From Talpa occidentalis (lineage: Eukaryota; Chordata; Mammalia; Eulipotyphla; Talpidae), in contig NW_023602073.1 of NCBI RefSeq assembly GCF_014898055.3, positions 23,421,784 to 23,485,783 of the forward strand: DNA of 64,000 bases. The letters run 5' to 3'. The translations under genes and the position numbers were made by a program. Position 1 is the stretch's first letter; each line of letters begins with the position of its first letter. Shown piece after piece: positions 1 to 9,367 of the stretch. The notes below the pieces were generated by a model that worked only from the letters and a program-made list of their open reading frames with translations, was not told the DNA's origin and ran no database searches.

Positions 1-60
1 GGGGGTCTTATTTCTTCAGACTGAGCATACGTCTGAGTAAAAGCCTCCCTTATCTCGCAT
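1..60 (-). repeat. Probable start of 3' LTR or polypurine region
   Basis: These bases resemble 6716-6770, which lies near the 5' edge (minus sense) of the class II solo LTR. The shared core on the plus strand is GTCTGAGTAAAAGCCTCCCT. Because env ends just upstream in the minus sense, this is probably the polypurine tract and the beginning of the 3' LTR. It does not match the LTR at 3030-3352, so the assignment is uncertain. Confidence 0.35.
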
Positions 61-109
61 CTCCAACCTATGGTAATGTACCTGAATGGGTTTTGCCTGA
101 AGGGCCTGA

Positions 110-651
110 ATCTGTTGTCTTATAAAGGAGATTATCCTGTTAAAAATGCAAGGACCCATGACAACCAATATCAAAAAGGATAACAGGGAGCCCATGAGGG
201 GAAGAAGGTAGGGTAAGAGTCCATTGAGACCAGTCCAGAGTGGGTTTTCAGCTAGCTCCTGGCGTCTTTTTCCAGGTCATCTTGTAACTGTCGGATTTTA
301 TTGCGGATGATTCCTGATTTGTTGGCGTAGAAACAGCATTTCTCCTGCAGGACCAAGCAAATACCCCCCTTTTCCGCTGTTAGCAAATCAAGGCCCCATC
401 GATTTTGAAGGACTACCTCAGCTAAGGAATCAACCTGATCCTGAAGATCCTGAATAGTGCTAGAAAGAGCATGAACATCATTAATAAGTTGTTGAGACAG
501 TTTAGTATATTGTGAGAGAGATATGCCCAATGCAGCTGTCCCTGAGGCCACGGCAGCAGTTATACCCAGGCCTGCAAATAAGGGAATAAGGTGTACTGCT
601 CTCTTACTTCAACTGAAAAAATGGTCAACGATTGGAATGGGCATGGGCTCA
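110..651 (-). pseudogene. ERV env: transmembrane subunit
   Basis: Just after the 7SL patch the minus strand encodes a fusion-peptide-like Gly/Ala-rich stretch, a heptad coiled coil, then the conserved immunosuppressive-domain/CX6CC-type region typical of gamma and type-D Env (open frame 551-252). A stop at 252 and a frameshift follow. A hydrophobic membrane span and a short basic cytoplasmic tail are readable in another frame at about 110-230. Clearly degraded. Confidence 0.75.
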
Positions 652-654
652 CTT

Positions 655-918
655 CCAGAACGCTGGAGGAGCCTCTGTGCTCCAAACGGTACTGACCTGG
701 GCCGGCCGGTTTACACAGGCTGCCTGGTGTGGTACCCCCGCCCCCGGAGAGGTCACCACATCTGAGGAGGTGAACGTGCGGACACATGGGTGCAGCACAC
801 TGTGGCCCAGATCTGCCGATCAAGCGATCCTCCTGCCTCAGCCTCCTAGGTAGCATAGGATTACAGGCACGTGCCACTGTGCCCGGCGCATCCCAGGTAG
901 CATAGGATTACAGGCGCG
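655..918 (-). pseudogene. RN7SL pseudogene: 7SL (SRP) RNA-derived sequence inside ERV env
   Basis: Read on the minus strand from about 883, the sequence follows 7SL RNA: a GCCGGGC start, a GAGGCTGAGGC-like Alu-domain stretch, GGATCGCTTGA, GTGTCCGCAC, GGTGACCTC, and GGCCCAGGTC towards 690. It continues beyond the Alu domain into the S domain, so it derives from 7SL itself and not from Alu. The last part of 7SL is missing and there is no poly(A) tail. A partial repeat of the 5' end (CCTGTAATCCTATGCTACCT) lies at about 889-918. It has the same sense as the provirus. Confidence 0.8.
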
Positions 919-930
919 GTGCAAATTGTT

Positions 931-1467
931 TTAAGACTGTACTGACAAAATGATCTCTGGCTTTGTCTTGAGGACCTCCTCCATCGGTGACATGTACTGG
1001 GGCAGTAGTTGCCCAGCACACTGTGTCACCCACCTTTTTGTTAGTACCACAGGTGGCCGACTCGCAGGGGATGTCCTGATAAGAACAGCAGTATAATAAG
1101 TCTTATTATTATTGGCCGTGCATTGAGAAAAAGTCTTGTAACATGAGGAGTGTATTGACTCGGCAAAAGAAGTGCAGGTACACTGCCCTCCGTGTGAGGG
1201 GCCACCTATAGCTGTCTGGAGGCATTTATAGCCGTACTTACAGCTGGGGCCTGCAACAGCGACCAAATATGCAGTGTGGCCAGGACAAGTAATGTAAGAG
1301 ACATACCCACTAGGAGCGGTAGAGAAATAGCCCCACCCGCACTCACAAGGTTTATCATGAAGATGTTGAGTCAAAGACACAATCTTGCCTGGATCCTCGA
1401 AGCCGGCAAAGGCCGAAGAGAAAAGTAACACCTCAGCATAGAGGATGAGCCAGGAAGCAGTCACCAT
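931..1467 (-). pseudogene. ERV env: N-terminal surface-subunit fragment
   Basis: A 178-codon frame opens with a hydrophobic signal-peptide-like stretch and is followed by a cysteine-rich extracellular region with an N-linked glycosylation motif (NNK/T context). This is consistent with the surface subunit of a gamma/type-D envelope. The frame ends at 931, where 7SL-like sequence begins, so the C-terminal part of the subunit is missing. Assignment rests on position, signal peptide, cysteines and the transmembrane subunit downstream. Confidence 0.65.
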
Positions 1468-1555
1468 GCTATAGCAAATCTGACAAGCCGTTCAGGCAAC
1501 CATCGGGCCGCATCATGAGTCTGTGAAAAGACACATACTGATCCCCTTCCCCAGA

Positions 1556-1873
1556 TCAGAACTGGGTCAGGGCCATACAGAGATCCTGAAATTTGGTCCT
1601 CCAAAGTAAATGGTCTCTGCCGTCAAGGACAGCCTTTACTAAGGTTTGCCAATCTAGGGGAGTGAGCCACCCTTCTGCGATAGAATCAAGAATTGTGAGA
1701 GTGAAAGGGGCACTAGCACCATATTGGGTAACAGCGGTTTTTAATTCCTTTAAATGTTGGAAATTATCTGGTTGGTGATAACGGCGGGGGTGGCCTTGAA
1801 CATCTGGAGCTTCAATAACAGGAAAGACATAAGCCGCGGAAGAGGGCCTCTTGGTGGGGGGGAAAGCAGACAA
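1556..1873 (-). pseudogene. ERV gag: N-terminal capsid fragment
   Basis: A 105-codon frame matches the beginning of betaretroviral capsid in pattern: a proline-rich start, then a LKELKTAVTQYG helix, then a WLTPLDWQTL segment. It stops at 1556, and the rest of capsid, nucleocapsid, protease and pol are absent. Deletion of several kilobases is inferred between here and env at 1467. Confidence 0.7.
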
Positions 1874-1973
1874 ACTGGCAGGAGCCGTGGGGAGAGGAGG
1901 TAAAATGGCGTTGGCTTCAAGTCCGCCCCATAATGGCGGCTTTAAGGTGACATCAGTGTCAACCCTTCCCCTG

Positions 1974-2237
1974 TCATGGCGGAGCGGGAACTGAGCTGGA
2001 TGAGGAAGTTAATTGGATCTGTTGAAGCTGAAGGGAAAGATTATGACAACGAGCCTGTAGGCGCATGTGCTCCTCAAGGTGGGTGATTTTGGTTTTAAGG
2101 TCGAGATTAGGGTCAGCGAGTTGTGAGGGCGCAGAGGCAACAGCGGCCGTGTAATAAGGAGGAGAGTGGGGATTGTAGCGTGCAGCCTCCTCCTCGAGGT
2201 TGCCCCAATCTACTTTGCCCGCCTCAGTTTCCTCCAC
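1974..2237 (-). pseudogene. ERV gag: pp-linker fragment with PPYY late-domain motif
   Basis: An 87-codon frame overlaps the end of the matrix frame. It carries PPYY at about residues 27-30, which fits a PPxY late-budding motif in the linker between matrix and capsid, followed by a leucine-rich helical stretch. It is joined to the matrix frame by a frameshift. Confidence 0.55.
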
Positions 2238-2881
2238 TTTTGCAAGAGGGGAGAGAGGTTGCGAAGAGAGTTTGATTTTGTTTTTGGACTTAAGCGGTGG
2301 AACAACTCCGCCCTCCTCGTCAGGCGAGCAAGGAGGGTTCTAGCCACAGAAGTAAACTTGCTCAAAGAGGGATAAATTCTGTTTATCTTTTCTATTTTGG
2401 GCAGGTCGGGAGAGGCCCTTCCATTTTTCCCTAAGGGTTCTTTTTGTTCTTCTTTGGATGGATTGTCCTCTGTATCACTGTGAAACGAAATTAAGTCCTC
2501 ACAGTGACCGTTGGGGGAAGGGGCCCCAGCTTTACTGGGGGAGGCACTCCTTAGCAGCTGTTCTGTTTGGCAAATGGTGTCTTTAATATCAGGGTAGGCG
2601 TCCCTTTTTGAAATTAGATCATTAATTAGATTCCAGTATGAGAATGCTGTCACCGGAATTTTTTCGGGGCCAAAAACCCTATAGAAGTTGTTCAAAGCAT
2701 CCCCCACACTTTTCCACCTTTTTTGATCTATTGTGCCCTCTTGAGGGAACCAAGAACACTGGTCTTGAACAAAATCAAAAAAGTGGAGTAGATCCTTAGT
2801 TTTGACCCTGACTCCTCGTGTCCTGAGAGCTTCTTTTAATTGATTAACGTATATTTCCTGCTGGCTTAATGCCTGTTCCAT
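2210..2881 (-). pseudogene. ERV gag: matrix (p10-type) and following region
   Basis: An open frame of 223 codons begins with ATG at 2881, about 130 bp inside the primer-binding site, as expected for gag. The first 100 residues have the betaretroviral matrix pattern: basic, with a CSWFPQEGT segment and a conserved tryptophan-rich helix. The following acidic linker resembles the pp region of type-D Gag. The frame is lost near 2210 and gag continues in another frame at 1974-2237. Confidence 0.75.
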
Positions 2882-3009
2882 GTTTCAGACGCTATACGTG
2901 AGCTTACCTTATCCACGACGCGGCAGGGTCCCGCGTCGGCAAGGCTTCCTCCTGAGCTATAGCTTCTTTTTGGGTGTCTTCTCCCTCTGGAGTTCTTCCT
3001 CGTACCCGT

Positions 3010-3027
3010 GCCCCATGCTGGGCACCA
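3010..3027 (-). other. Primer-binding site, tRNA-Lys1,2-like
   Basis: The minus strand reads TGGTGCCCAGCATGGGGC, 15 of 18 matches to the tRNA-Lys1,2 complement used by betaretroviruses. It sits directly inside the LTR, which fixes the orientation of the element. Confidence 0.75.
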
Positions 3028-3029
3028 AA

Positions 3030-3352
3030 TGTCCGGGCCTGCTGGGCAAATCAACCTAGTACCCGGGGGAGTAATAAGGGGCTAGGTAGGACAGGGGTAC
3101 GCAAGGAGTGGAGACAAAGCCAGGATCATTCCTAGTCTCTTTTATTCCAGATGTGTACAGTGTTATGTAGGTACAGAAGAGAGGGTCTCTCGTCATCTCT
3201 GATAAGGAGAGACAACCAATGCAAACGAGCCACAACGAGCAGGCAGAGGGCAGGGTTTAATTGTCATAACAGGAAACTTGAAACTTAACTCGGGCTAGCA
3301 TTCAGTATCTGCTTCAGGCAAGAACCCGGATGTTCAGGTCGGGGCCTCTACA
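3030..3352 (-). repeat. 5' LTR of the class II ERV
   Basis: The segment is bounded TG...CA, and its minus-strand end (CCCGGACA) lies 2 nt before the primer-binding site. An AATAAA signal is present on the minus strand near 3139-3144. About 320 bp is short, as in type-D retroviruses. The outer edge at 3352 is inferred from the TG only, because the second LTR is outside the window. Confidence 0.65.
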
Positions 3353-4073
3353 ACCATTGACAATTTACATCTATATCAGGTACTGAGAGGTTATAACACG
3401 TTTTAGAAAACCAATATTAACATTTCTGTACATGCCAATGTTTTACCATTTTTCCAAGTGACAATGATTTCCTTGTAGTTTTAATTTACTAGGTAAACCA
3501 AATGGGACAGATTCATCTAATGCCTTTCCCAGGAGGAAAGGGAGAAATTTTCTGGAGAGTCTCAGGAGCTCTACTGAGGTTCCACAAAATTTCCTTTGAT
3601 CAACCAAATGACAGGCTACCAAATTTTACTTCCATTTAGATTTCTGGGAAGCTTTGCCATAAATATTAGAAAACAGCAGCAACAAAAATATTCAATCTCT
3701 ATGGACACACTGGCTCAGTCCAGTAGGACAATGTTGACAATCAAACCATAACCTTTAGTTTTTCCTCATAACTGGAGAGTCTGTTTTTTTCCAAAGTCTA
3801 TAGGCGCCATGTACACCAATTTTTACAACCTCTGGAGGCTAAGACAAGGACACAAGGAAAGGACATACAGACATACAACATATAGATACAGGGAGCTCTT
3901 TTACCACGTGTGGAATATCTTATACAACTGCAGTTTCACCCATAGGTCAAAATAACAAAAACAAGCAGAAAAAAACCCTCAAAGTTAAAAAAAAAAAGTT
4001 AAAAGGAAATACCAAAATCAAGATTGAAGATCTTTCTATGTAATCAAAATTAAATTATTAAAACTGTATCTAG
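3353..4073. other. Unassigned intergenic stretch
   Basis: AT-rich sequence between the class II ERV and a truncated L1. No long open frame, no SINE, and no match to the other repeated blocks of the window were seen. It may be an old retroviral or DNA-repeat remnant, but I do not recognise it. Confidence 0.3.
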
Positions 4074-5372
4074 AAGGGGCATGGTGCTGGGAAAACTGGG
4101 TCACTACATGCAAAAGAATGAAGCTTGACTACTACCTAACACCCTGCACAAAAACCAACTCAAAATGGATTAAAGAACTAAACATAAGACCTAAAACCAT
4201 AAAATACATAGAAGGAAATATAGGCGAAACACTACATGACATGCACCTCAAAGACATCTTTACAGACACATCACCCAAAGCAGTGATAGTGAAGGCAAAG
4301 ATCAACAGCTGGGACTACATCAAATTAAAGAGCTTCTGCACAGCAAAAGAGACAATAACAAAAACAAAGAGAAACCCCACCAACTGGGAGAACATTTTTG
4401 CACACAACACTAATGATAAAGGACTGATCACAAAAATCTGCAAAGAGCTGATGAGACTCAGCACAAAGAAAGAAAATAATCCAGTCAAAAAATGGGCAGA
4501 AGAGCTAAAAAGAAACTTCTCCAAAGAGGAAATGCAAATGGCCACCAGGCATATGAAAAAATGTTCAACATCACTTGTAATCAGGGAAATGCAAATCAAA
4601 ACTACCATGAGATAAAAAAAAAAAAAAAAAAAAAAAAAACTACCATGAGATACCATCTTACACCAGTGAGAATGGCACATATTAAAAAAACTAGCAACAA
4701 CAAATGTTGGCGAGGGTGTAGAGAAAAAGGAACTCTCCTGCACTGTTGGTGGGAGTGCAAACTGGTCCAACCACTATGGAGAGCTGTATGGAGATTTCTG
4801 GACCTACTAAACATAGAGCTTCCATATGATCCAGCAATTCCACTCCTAGGTATTTACCCAAAGGACACAGAAACATCAATTCCAAAGAGCACCTGTACCC
4901 CTATGTTTATAGCAGCACTGTTTACAATAGCTAAGCTTTGGAAACAACCCAAATGCCCAAAAATAGATGACTGGATCAAGAAGAAGAGGTACATATACAG
5001 CATGGAATATTACTCAGCATTCAAAAAAGATAAACACATGCAATTTGCAGCAATATGGATGGCGCTGGAAGGGATCATGCTCAGCGAAATCAGCCAGAAA
5101 GAAAAAGAAAAATACCAGATGGTCTCATTCATAGAGGAATTTAGAAAATCTAAATAAGGGACCAGGAAAAAGACTAATTATAATGAAGTAAAAATCAAAA
5201 TCAACAAGCAACTATAAACCAGAGACTCACTATGGGGGCTGGGGGGACAAGGGAGTAGGATCAAAACAAGGGTGGTGGGAATTGTATGGGGACTATAACC
5301 AAGATGAAAATGCATACATTGTGCAAAAAAAGAAAAATGATGTAAAAATATATAAAATTTTTTAAATAATTT
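4074..5372 (+). mobile_element. 5'-truncated L1 (ORF2 C-terminus and 3' UTR)
   Basis: Matches the last 1.3 kb of the full-length L1 at 52733-59491 closely. It includes the ORF2 C-terminal cysteine region (CWRGC...CWWEC) and the terminal [13 protein letters not shown] block. ORF2 frame is open in two blocks (4118-4615 and 4492-5157), split by an inserted A-run at about 4613-4639. A short 3' UTR with G-rich tract and an A/T-rich end follow. No convincing target-site duplication was found. Confidence 0.85.
4598..4652. other. Poly(A)-only insertion with target-site duplication
   Basis: The words AAAACTACCATGAGATA at the left and AAAACTACCATGAGATA at the right flank a pure run of about 27 A. The uninterrupted L1 copy at 58790-58815 has only one such word. 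The insert therefore consists of a poly(A) stretch plus a duplication of about 17 bp. Confidence 0.75.
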
Positions 5373-5587
5373 AAAATTACTGCCAGAATAATTGCACAAT
5401 TCTAGATGTTATTTCATGTCTCCTAAGCTTTGAAAAGAAAAAAATTGGTTAGAGTATATTTGTCATCTCAGGGTTTCTTCTGAAAAGTGAACCCATGAGG
5501 TATCCTGGTACAATAGCTAGAAAAGAAGAGTCAGTAGCATTTCAGTTTTTGTCTTTCTTAAATATCTCAGGTCCTCGATGGGTTCAC

Positions 5588-5763
5588 AAGACCAATGATG
5601 GGATTTTTGTCTCTGGGTGAGTTCCTTCTGGGGCTTTCTTAATTCTGTAATGATATACCCAGGGTTTTATGCCTGCAAGTTTTAAAGAAGTATGTGTGTT
5701 TAGTGAAATGCCATATGGACCAGTCCATTTTTCTGACAGCTGGTTTTGGGCAGCGCCACTTTG
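5588..5763 (-). pseudogene. ERV integrase C-terminus (GPY-type)
   Basis: The minus strand encodes EKWTGPYGISLNTHTSLKL and GIKPWVYHY, the SH3-like GPY/F domain end of gammaretroviral integrase, and stops at about 5588. It is the continuation of the segment ending at 6815. Confidence 0.8.
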
Positions 5764-5769
5764 CCAAGT

Positions 5770-6808
5770 TGCCGCAGGCCGGCACAGTGGTAGATTAGCA
5801 AGGCTGACCCAGGGATGAGAGACTGAGCAGGGTGGTCAAGGATTCGGTAAAAAATGACAGACAGACACACTTCAAGAGTGAAGATCTGACTGTAATGTGC
5901 TCAAAATCATCATATATTTTTATACATTTTTGAACAATGGATGATTTCATGCTAGTTAATTTTTTCTCAACGTAAGATAATTACTAATACATAAGACATC
6001 ATGCTCTCTATCACTGTAGACATGATCAGTGTTGCATAGTAAAGTACAAAAAACAATCTCAAGGTAATGATTACAGGAATCTAAATCTACACAATTATTT
6101 ATGATTACAGAACAACATTCTTTAAGCTAGTTTTTCTTGTTCCGTTTCCAAGGCTACAACTAGTTTTAGTTTTGTTTTAGGAAATCACAAGCAATTTTTA
6201 TGTATGTAAGAAATTTATTATCTTATGATATTGCCTCATGTGAGAAGTATTGTGATTACTTAAAAACTAATATTAATACAAATCATTTTCCTTGTCATGC
6301 ACTTCCTAGAAACTGATTTCACAAGTGTATAGAAAAAGTAAAGTAGGTAAGAAAACAGTATAATTATAGAGTGGTTGCTATATTGCTTCTTATGCAGGAA
6401 CAATGACCAGCTGGTTAATAGTTAAACTGCTTTGTCGGTAACTCCATCAGGCTTGTTTCTTGACGACACTCTGCAGCAGCCATGTTCTCAAGCAAAGGAG
6501 GGGTTTTTTACTGCGGGCTTATTGCCTAGATTGGGCTTACAGGCATTTAGGCATTTGACTGAATTGAACGCCAAAGATTTTCATGATGAAGCCCCTCGGG
6601 GACTACGCCTGTCTTAGGTCGTCAGGAGTCACAGACATGCGGCTGGCCAGTGCCTTCTTTAGTCTGCCCCCGATCTTACCTGTCATTGACTGTCCAGTCC
6701 AGTGCACAGGGGACGGGGGTCTTATTTACTCTGACTTACTATGTGTCTGAGTAAAAGCCTCCCTTTTTCCAGTAAGTTCACATGCGTTCAGCGGCAGAGG
6801 CTGCCGCA
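5770..6808 (-). mobile_element. Class II solo LTR inserted in integrase
   Basis: A 1039-bp element with inverted ends (TGCCGCAG...CTGCCGCA on plus) flanked by an exact 6-bp duplication, CCAAGT, at 5764-5769 and 6809-6814. Six bases is the duplication size of betaretroviral integrases. Its minus-sense 3' end (TGTGTCTGTC..., CAGTCTCTCA) matches the end of the solo LTR at 35046-35869. Confidence 0.9.
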
Positions 6809-6814
6809 CCAAGT

Positions 6815-7100
6815 CTTGAGTATGACCTGATCCCCAAGTCTGAAGGGATATAATGGTTGATCAGGAGGTCTAGAGATCCTCAAGGTTGCAAAGCTGTGGG
6901 TTACTGCCAGAACCTCCTGGGTATGTTTCACATATTTTATGATCCTGCAATCTTGTTCTGTTTCTGGGCTGGCTTTCAGAACTGAGGCCTGGAAGGGTCT
7001 TCTGAACACAATTTCAAAGGGCCTTAAATGTAGCCTACTTCTAGGTGCCACTCTTATCTGGAGGAGGGCAAGGGATAGTAAGGACCCGGCCCCAACACGG
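6815..7100 (-). pseudogene. ERV integrase, core to C-terminal linker
   Basis: The frame reads LLQIRVAPRSRLHLRPFEIVF, with the R-x-x-x-x-L-x-PFE signature of gammaretroviral integrase, then RLGDQVILKTW just before the solo LTR. The upstream catalytic D,D part is missing. Translation resumes at 5763 beyond the inserted LTR. Confidence 0.75.
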
Positions 7101-7102
<2 letters not shown>

Positions 7103-7144
<42 letters not shown>

Positions 7145-7408
7145 CAAAGTTTTATTTATGTATGCATACAAGAGCTGGAGTGCAGGCCAGAGATGCAAGG
7201 GAAGTGAGAGGATTCACCAGAGACAGAATGGGGAGAACAACAGGCAGATCTATTGAAATACACTGCTGAGGGGAATAGCGGGAGAGTCAGGAAAGTTCTG
7301 CTGCACTATGTGGGTCAGCTCCCTGGCCAGGGATCAAACTTCTGCTGTAGTGGCTGTGGATAGCTTCATAGTGCTGCGTCTTAACCTCTTGAGCCACCAG
7401 GGAGGCCC
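7103..7408 (-). mobile_element. tRNA-derived SINE with (CA)n tail
   Basis: Minus-oriented SINE, complete head at 7408 (CCACCAGGGAGGCCC on plus). Its tail is an expanded (TG)n tract at about 7103-7141 on the plus strand. It lies at the RT/integrase junction of the gammaretrovirus-like ERV. Confidence 0.9.
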
Positions 7409-7411
7409 AAG

Positions 7412-8070
7412 ATGCTCTGGTTTATTGAACTTTCCTGAGATCCCTGGCTAGTATTTCCCCAAAAATAGTTGGGGAGTTCTTAAACCCCTGGTGAAGCACA
7501 GTCCAGCAATACTGGAAAGTGCTCTTGGACTTAGGGTCTTGCCATTCAAGGCAAAAGGTAGTTGATCCTGGACATCTATTGGGATACAGAAAAAGGCATC
7601 CTTAAGTTCTAGTACCAAAAACCACCAAAGTCACCAGGTATGGCAGTTAATAAGGTGTAGGGATTAGGCACAGTGGGATGTAAATCCTGAACAATGTCAC
7701 TAATGGCCCTTAAATCTTGAATGAAACAGTACTCGCCTGTATGGGGTTTCTTCACTGGCAAAATCAGAGTGTTGTACAGTGAGCAGCAGGGCCAAATGAG
7801 TGCCAGTTGAAGGAAACTTTTTAATATTGGCTCAGTCTCCTCAAGGCCTCTTCCTTTAAGGGGTATTGTTTCCTCCTCGGAGATTTGCTCTCCTGTATCA
7901 CTTCTATCTTTACACGCTCTGCATTTTTTGCATGTCCTGGGGTCCCATCAGCCCATACTCATATACTTACACTTTCAACAATTTCTGGAGGTAAAACTTC
8001 ACCTTTCAGTGGAACATTCTGAGTAAGTAACATCTAGAACTGCAGAGCATGTTCTGGAGGAAACTGTAGG
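7412..8070 (-). pseudogene. ERV reverse transcriptase, N-terminal part
   Basis: Minus-strand translation in broken frames shows the RT fingers and palm start: a QDLR...HPTVPNPYTLL block, a DAFFCIP segment and the LFGEIL...DLRK helix. The sequence ends just before the YVDD catalytic box, so the active site is lost, together with RNase H and the N-terminal part of integrase. A SINE occupies the junction. Confidence 0.75.
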
Positions 8071-8078
8071 TGAAGCCT

Positions 8079-8906
8079 CTAATTTGAGGGTGAGAATGTA
8101 ATATGTGCATTTAGCCTACGTAAAAGGTCACGACCAAGTAGAGAGACTGGACACTCTTCCATGTACAGGAAGCTATGCTGGAGCTGTGTGGTGCCCAGCT
8201 GGCACTCCAGTGGTTCTAAGAAGGCTATCCGTTGTGGCCTTCCTGTAATCCCAGTGACTAGGATGGTCTTTTTGCTCACTTTAGTCAATTTAGAATTCAA
8301 AACAGAGTATGTCGCTCCAGTGTCCACCAAGAAATCAATCAGACGATTCCCCACAGTGAATGTTACCCGGGGCTCAAAGCGGGTTATTCTAATGGGCTTC
8401 TTTAGTTCTAGTGGAGCCCCTCGGTGCCCCTGTTCTTCATCTGAACCTTCCCCATGTACTATCCTTTGTCTCCCTTCCTCTTTCCTTGGTTCGGGGTTCC
8501 ATGTCCTCCAACTACATTCCCTCCTGTAACCCCTGCGTGAATTGTCCTGCCGTGGTGTCCTCAGTCTTCTGTCCTGTCTTCTGTCATTATTCCGTCTCCT
8601 GTTTCCCTGTGACCTGGGACAACTGTACTTCCAATGCCCCTCTTCCCTGCAGTGAGCACACTGATTTCTCCCTAGGGGTTCACGTCTCCTGGGTTCTCTC
8701 CCCATTCTGTTACCGTTTCCCGGAAACTCTGTCCTCTGCTCCCTCTGTACAAAAACAGTCGCATGTTTTGGTCTCCTGTCCTCTCTGTTGTTATAAACCC
8801 AAAATGCCAAGTCCACTTCCTGGTCTGGACTCATCATGGCGCCGTCCATCTTTGGCTTACTTCCTTATGTCTGGCGCACTATGCCTAGTAGCTGCCAGAG
8901 TGGTTA
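8079..8906 (-). pseudogene. ERV nucleocapsid and protease
   Basis: A 256-codon frame (8849-8079) contains one CCHC zinc knuckle (CAHCREEGHWKYSC, about residues 62-75), an arginine-rich nucleocapsid tail, then a retropepsin domain with active-site DTGA at about residues 187-190 and a GRDLL segment near the end. A single zinc knuckle fused to protease in one frame is the gammaretroviral arrangement. A stop (TAA) separates it from the preceding gag part. Confidence 0.85.
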
Positions 8907-9367
8907 TATTACAGAGCAACCCCAGTATAAAACGGGTTGCCTGACTGTGGGTCCTCACCCACGTGCTTAAAGGGGACTTATTAATGCTAAACTGCAGACA
9001 CACACACAAAAGGTTGCTAAAAGGTTTCTTTACAAGGGAAGGAGAAATGGGGAAATGAATAACTCAGGGAGAAAAAGAGAAAGAGAAGTTCGTAAATGCG
9101 TCCTACCCGTTCCACTGACCTGGAATCCCGATGACCCTCCGAACTGGCGTAAAACCGAGCACACCGTGTGGCCAAAAGAGAGACCGCCGGCCACACAGCC
9201 AGTTAAATACTCAAACAGAAAACCTAGTTGATTAACTCTGTCGTCAGTTTGTCGCAACTTTCCTTTGGCCAGTCAGGGGATTCGTAGTTCCCAATGTCTT
9301 GATGGAGTACGGGTGGAGTCCACAAAGCCTGTATGGAGTGTGCTCAGGACATCCTTTCCCCCTAACA
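8907..9367 (-). mobile_element. Solo LTR nested in gag of its own ERV family
   Basis: 461 bp, plus-strand TATTACAG...CCCTAACA, homologous throughout to the 5' LTR at 10196-11013 and in the same orientation. It is flanked by GTTA (8903-8906) and GTCA (9368-9371), a 4-bp duplication with one mismatch, the size expected for gammaretroviruses. Gag coding resumes on both sides. Confidence 0.8.

Larger units (their letters stand above)
1..3352 (-). mobile_element. Class II (betaretrovirus-like) ERV, internally deleted, gamma-type Env
   Basis: On the minus strand the order is LTR, primer-binding site, gag matrix and capsid pieces, then env surface and transmembrane pieces. The matrix and capsid segments have betaretroviral character, while the transmembrane segment is of the gamma/type-D kind. 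Nucleocapsid, protease and all of pol are missing between about 1555 and 1467. A 7SL RNA patch replaces the back half of the surface subunit. The 3' LTR would lie at or beyond the left window edge. Every gene is broken by deletion, stop or frameshift, so this is an old, non-functional copy. Confidence 0.85.

Noticed and set aside
800..920. Alu-like sequence that would suggest a primate genome
   Set aside because: The similarity continues into the 7SL S domain (GGTGACCTC, GGCCCAGGTC), which Alu lacks, and the rest of the window has no Alu copies. It is 7SL-derived.
6788..7198. 136-aa minus-strand protein as one gene
   Set aside because: It fuses SINE/microsatellite translation to an integrase fragment. 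Only the part at 6815-7100 is retroviral.
7045..7269. Open frames rich in Cys-Val or Thr-His repeats
   Set aside because: They are translations of the (TG)n tail of a SINE.
8411..8944. 177-aa plus-strand frame
   Set aside because: Antisense of the ERV nucleocapsid-protease frame, with no domain of its own.
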